A stretch of DNA of 6,041 nt from an uncultured Alphaproteobacteria bacterium (GTDB lineage Bacteria; Pseudomonadota; Alphaproteobacteria; RF32; CAG-239): the NCBI GenBank assembly GCA_946618745.1, contig CAMOLN010000067.1, positions 1 through 6,041 of the forward strand. Direction: 5' to 3'. Positions 5,803 to 6,041 of the stretch are shown piece after piece; positions within the stretch are counted from its first letter, which is position 1; each line of letters opens with the position of its first letter. Position numbers and translations under genes: made by a program. A model generated the notes under the pieces. It saw only the letters and a program-made list of their open reading frames with translations, did no database searches and was not told the origin of the DNA.

Positions 5803-6041
5803 TTAGGCGTATTGATTAATCCAATCGGTAATGGTTGATTTGCTGTTTAAGCCGACTTTGGTGTCAACTAATTTACCGTCCTTAAATAACAATAAAGAAG
5901 GAATGCTGCGCAAACCATAGTTGGAGGGGGTGTTCGGTGATTCATCGACGTTCATTTTATAGATATTTACTTTTGCGGACATCTCGTTGGAAACCTCTTC
6001 CATAATCGGTAAAAGTTGACGGCAAGGACCGCACCATTCAG
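5803..6041 (-). CDS. trxA: Thioredoxin (5' end beyond window)
   Basis: Thioredoxin is the small cytosolic disulphide reductase recycled by thioredoxin reductase. The minus strand reads EWCGPCRQLLPIMEEV from the window edge, with the WCGPC redox site intact. It continues through a parallel-strand segment (KVNIYKMNVDES), then YGLRSIPSLLLFKDGK with the conserved cis-proline of the SIPS turn, the glycine in VGLNSK, and a C-terminal helix ending WINQYA. 78 residues are visible; about 30 N-terminal residues, including the first strand and the start codon, lie to the right of the window. The ATG at 6003 is internal, after the active site, and is not the start. It is convergent with the metallohydrolase gene, only seven bases between stop codons, and no hairpin terminator is visible between them. 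Confidence 0.95.
   Translation of the reverse strand, partial: EWCGPCRQLLPIMEEVSNEMSAKVNIYKMNVDESPNTPSNYGLRSIPSLLLFKDGKLVDTKVGLNSKSTITDWINQYA

Noticed and set aside
5796..5850. Bidirectional terminator between the convergent metallohydrolase and thioredoxin genes
   Set aside because: Only seven bases separate the stop codons, and no stem with a T run could be found in or around them.

Overview
The window reads as ordinary chromosomal sequence from an AT-rich bacterium, most likely an alphaproteobacterium. The best evidence is the ribosomal protein L28 gene, whose roughly 95-residue product carries the 'GVMSGNNVSHANNRTRR' form typical of alphaproteobacterial L28. The DnaB helicase and the YcgN-type cysteine-cluster protein fit a proteobacterium. 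Genus cannot be told from this window. There is no tRNA, rRNA, CRISPR array, transposase or phage gene, and no gene-free stretch exceeds about 210 bases.

Layout. Positions 1-1062 (minus) hold the N-terminal 354 residues of the ribosome-associated GTPase TypA/BipA, cut by the window edge. Positions 1269-2510 (minus) encode an unusual 413-residue protein in which a NADAR (YbiA/RibX-like N-glycosidase) domain is fused to a long GNAT acetyltransferase. A 185-base divergent intergenic region follows, with candidate promoters facing both ways, a 14-base perfect palindrome and short direct repeats. Then come rpmB (L28, 2696-2983, plus) and a strong intrinsic terminator. A second intergenic region carries a perfect DnaA box and leads into a compact plus-strand cluster: dnaB (3149-4624), a YcgN-family cysteine-rich protein (4628-5122) and a YgjP/DUF45-type zinc metallohydrolase (5088-5795, overlapping its predecessor by 35 bases). 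A convergent thioredoxin gene (5803-6041, minus) is cut by the right edge just upstream of its WCGPC active site.

How it fits together. Most of the window is housekeeping: translation (TypA, L28), replication (DnaB) and thiol redox (thioredoxin). The accessory-looking item is the NADAR-GNAT gene. It is monocistronic with its own candidate promoter, and a 16-base sequence is repeated exactly on both sides of it. Its NADAR active-site loop has a CxxCxxC replacing the usual Asp and Trp positions, and its GNAT pyrophosphate loop also departs from consensus. It is the best candidate here for something not yet described.
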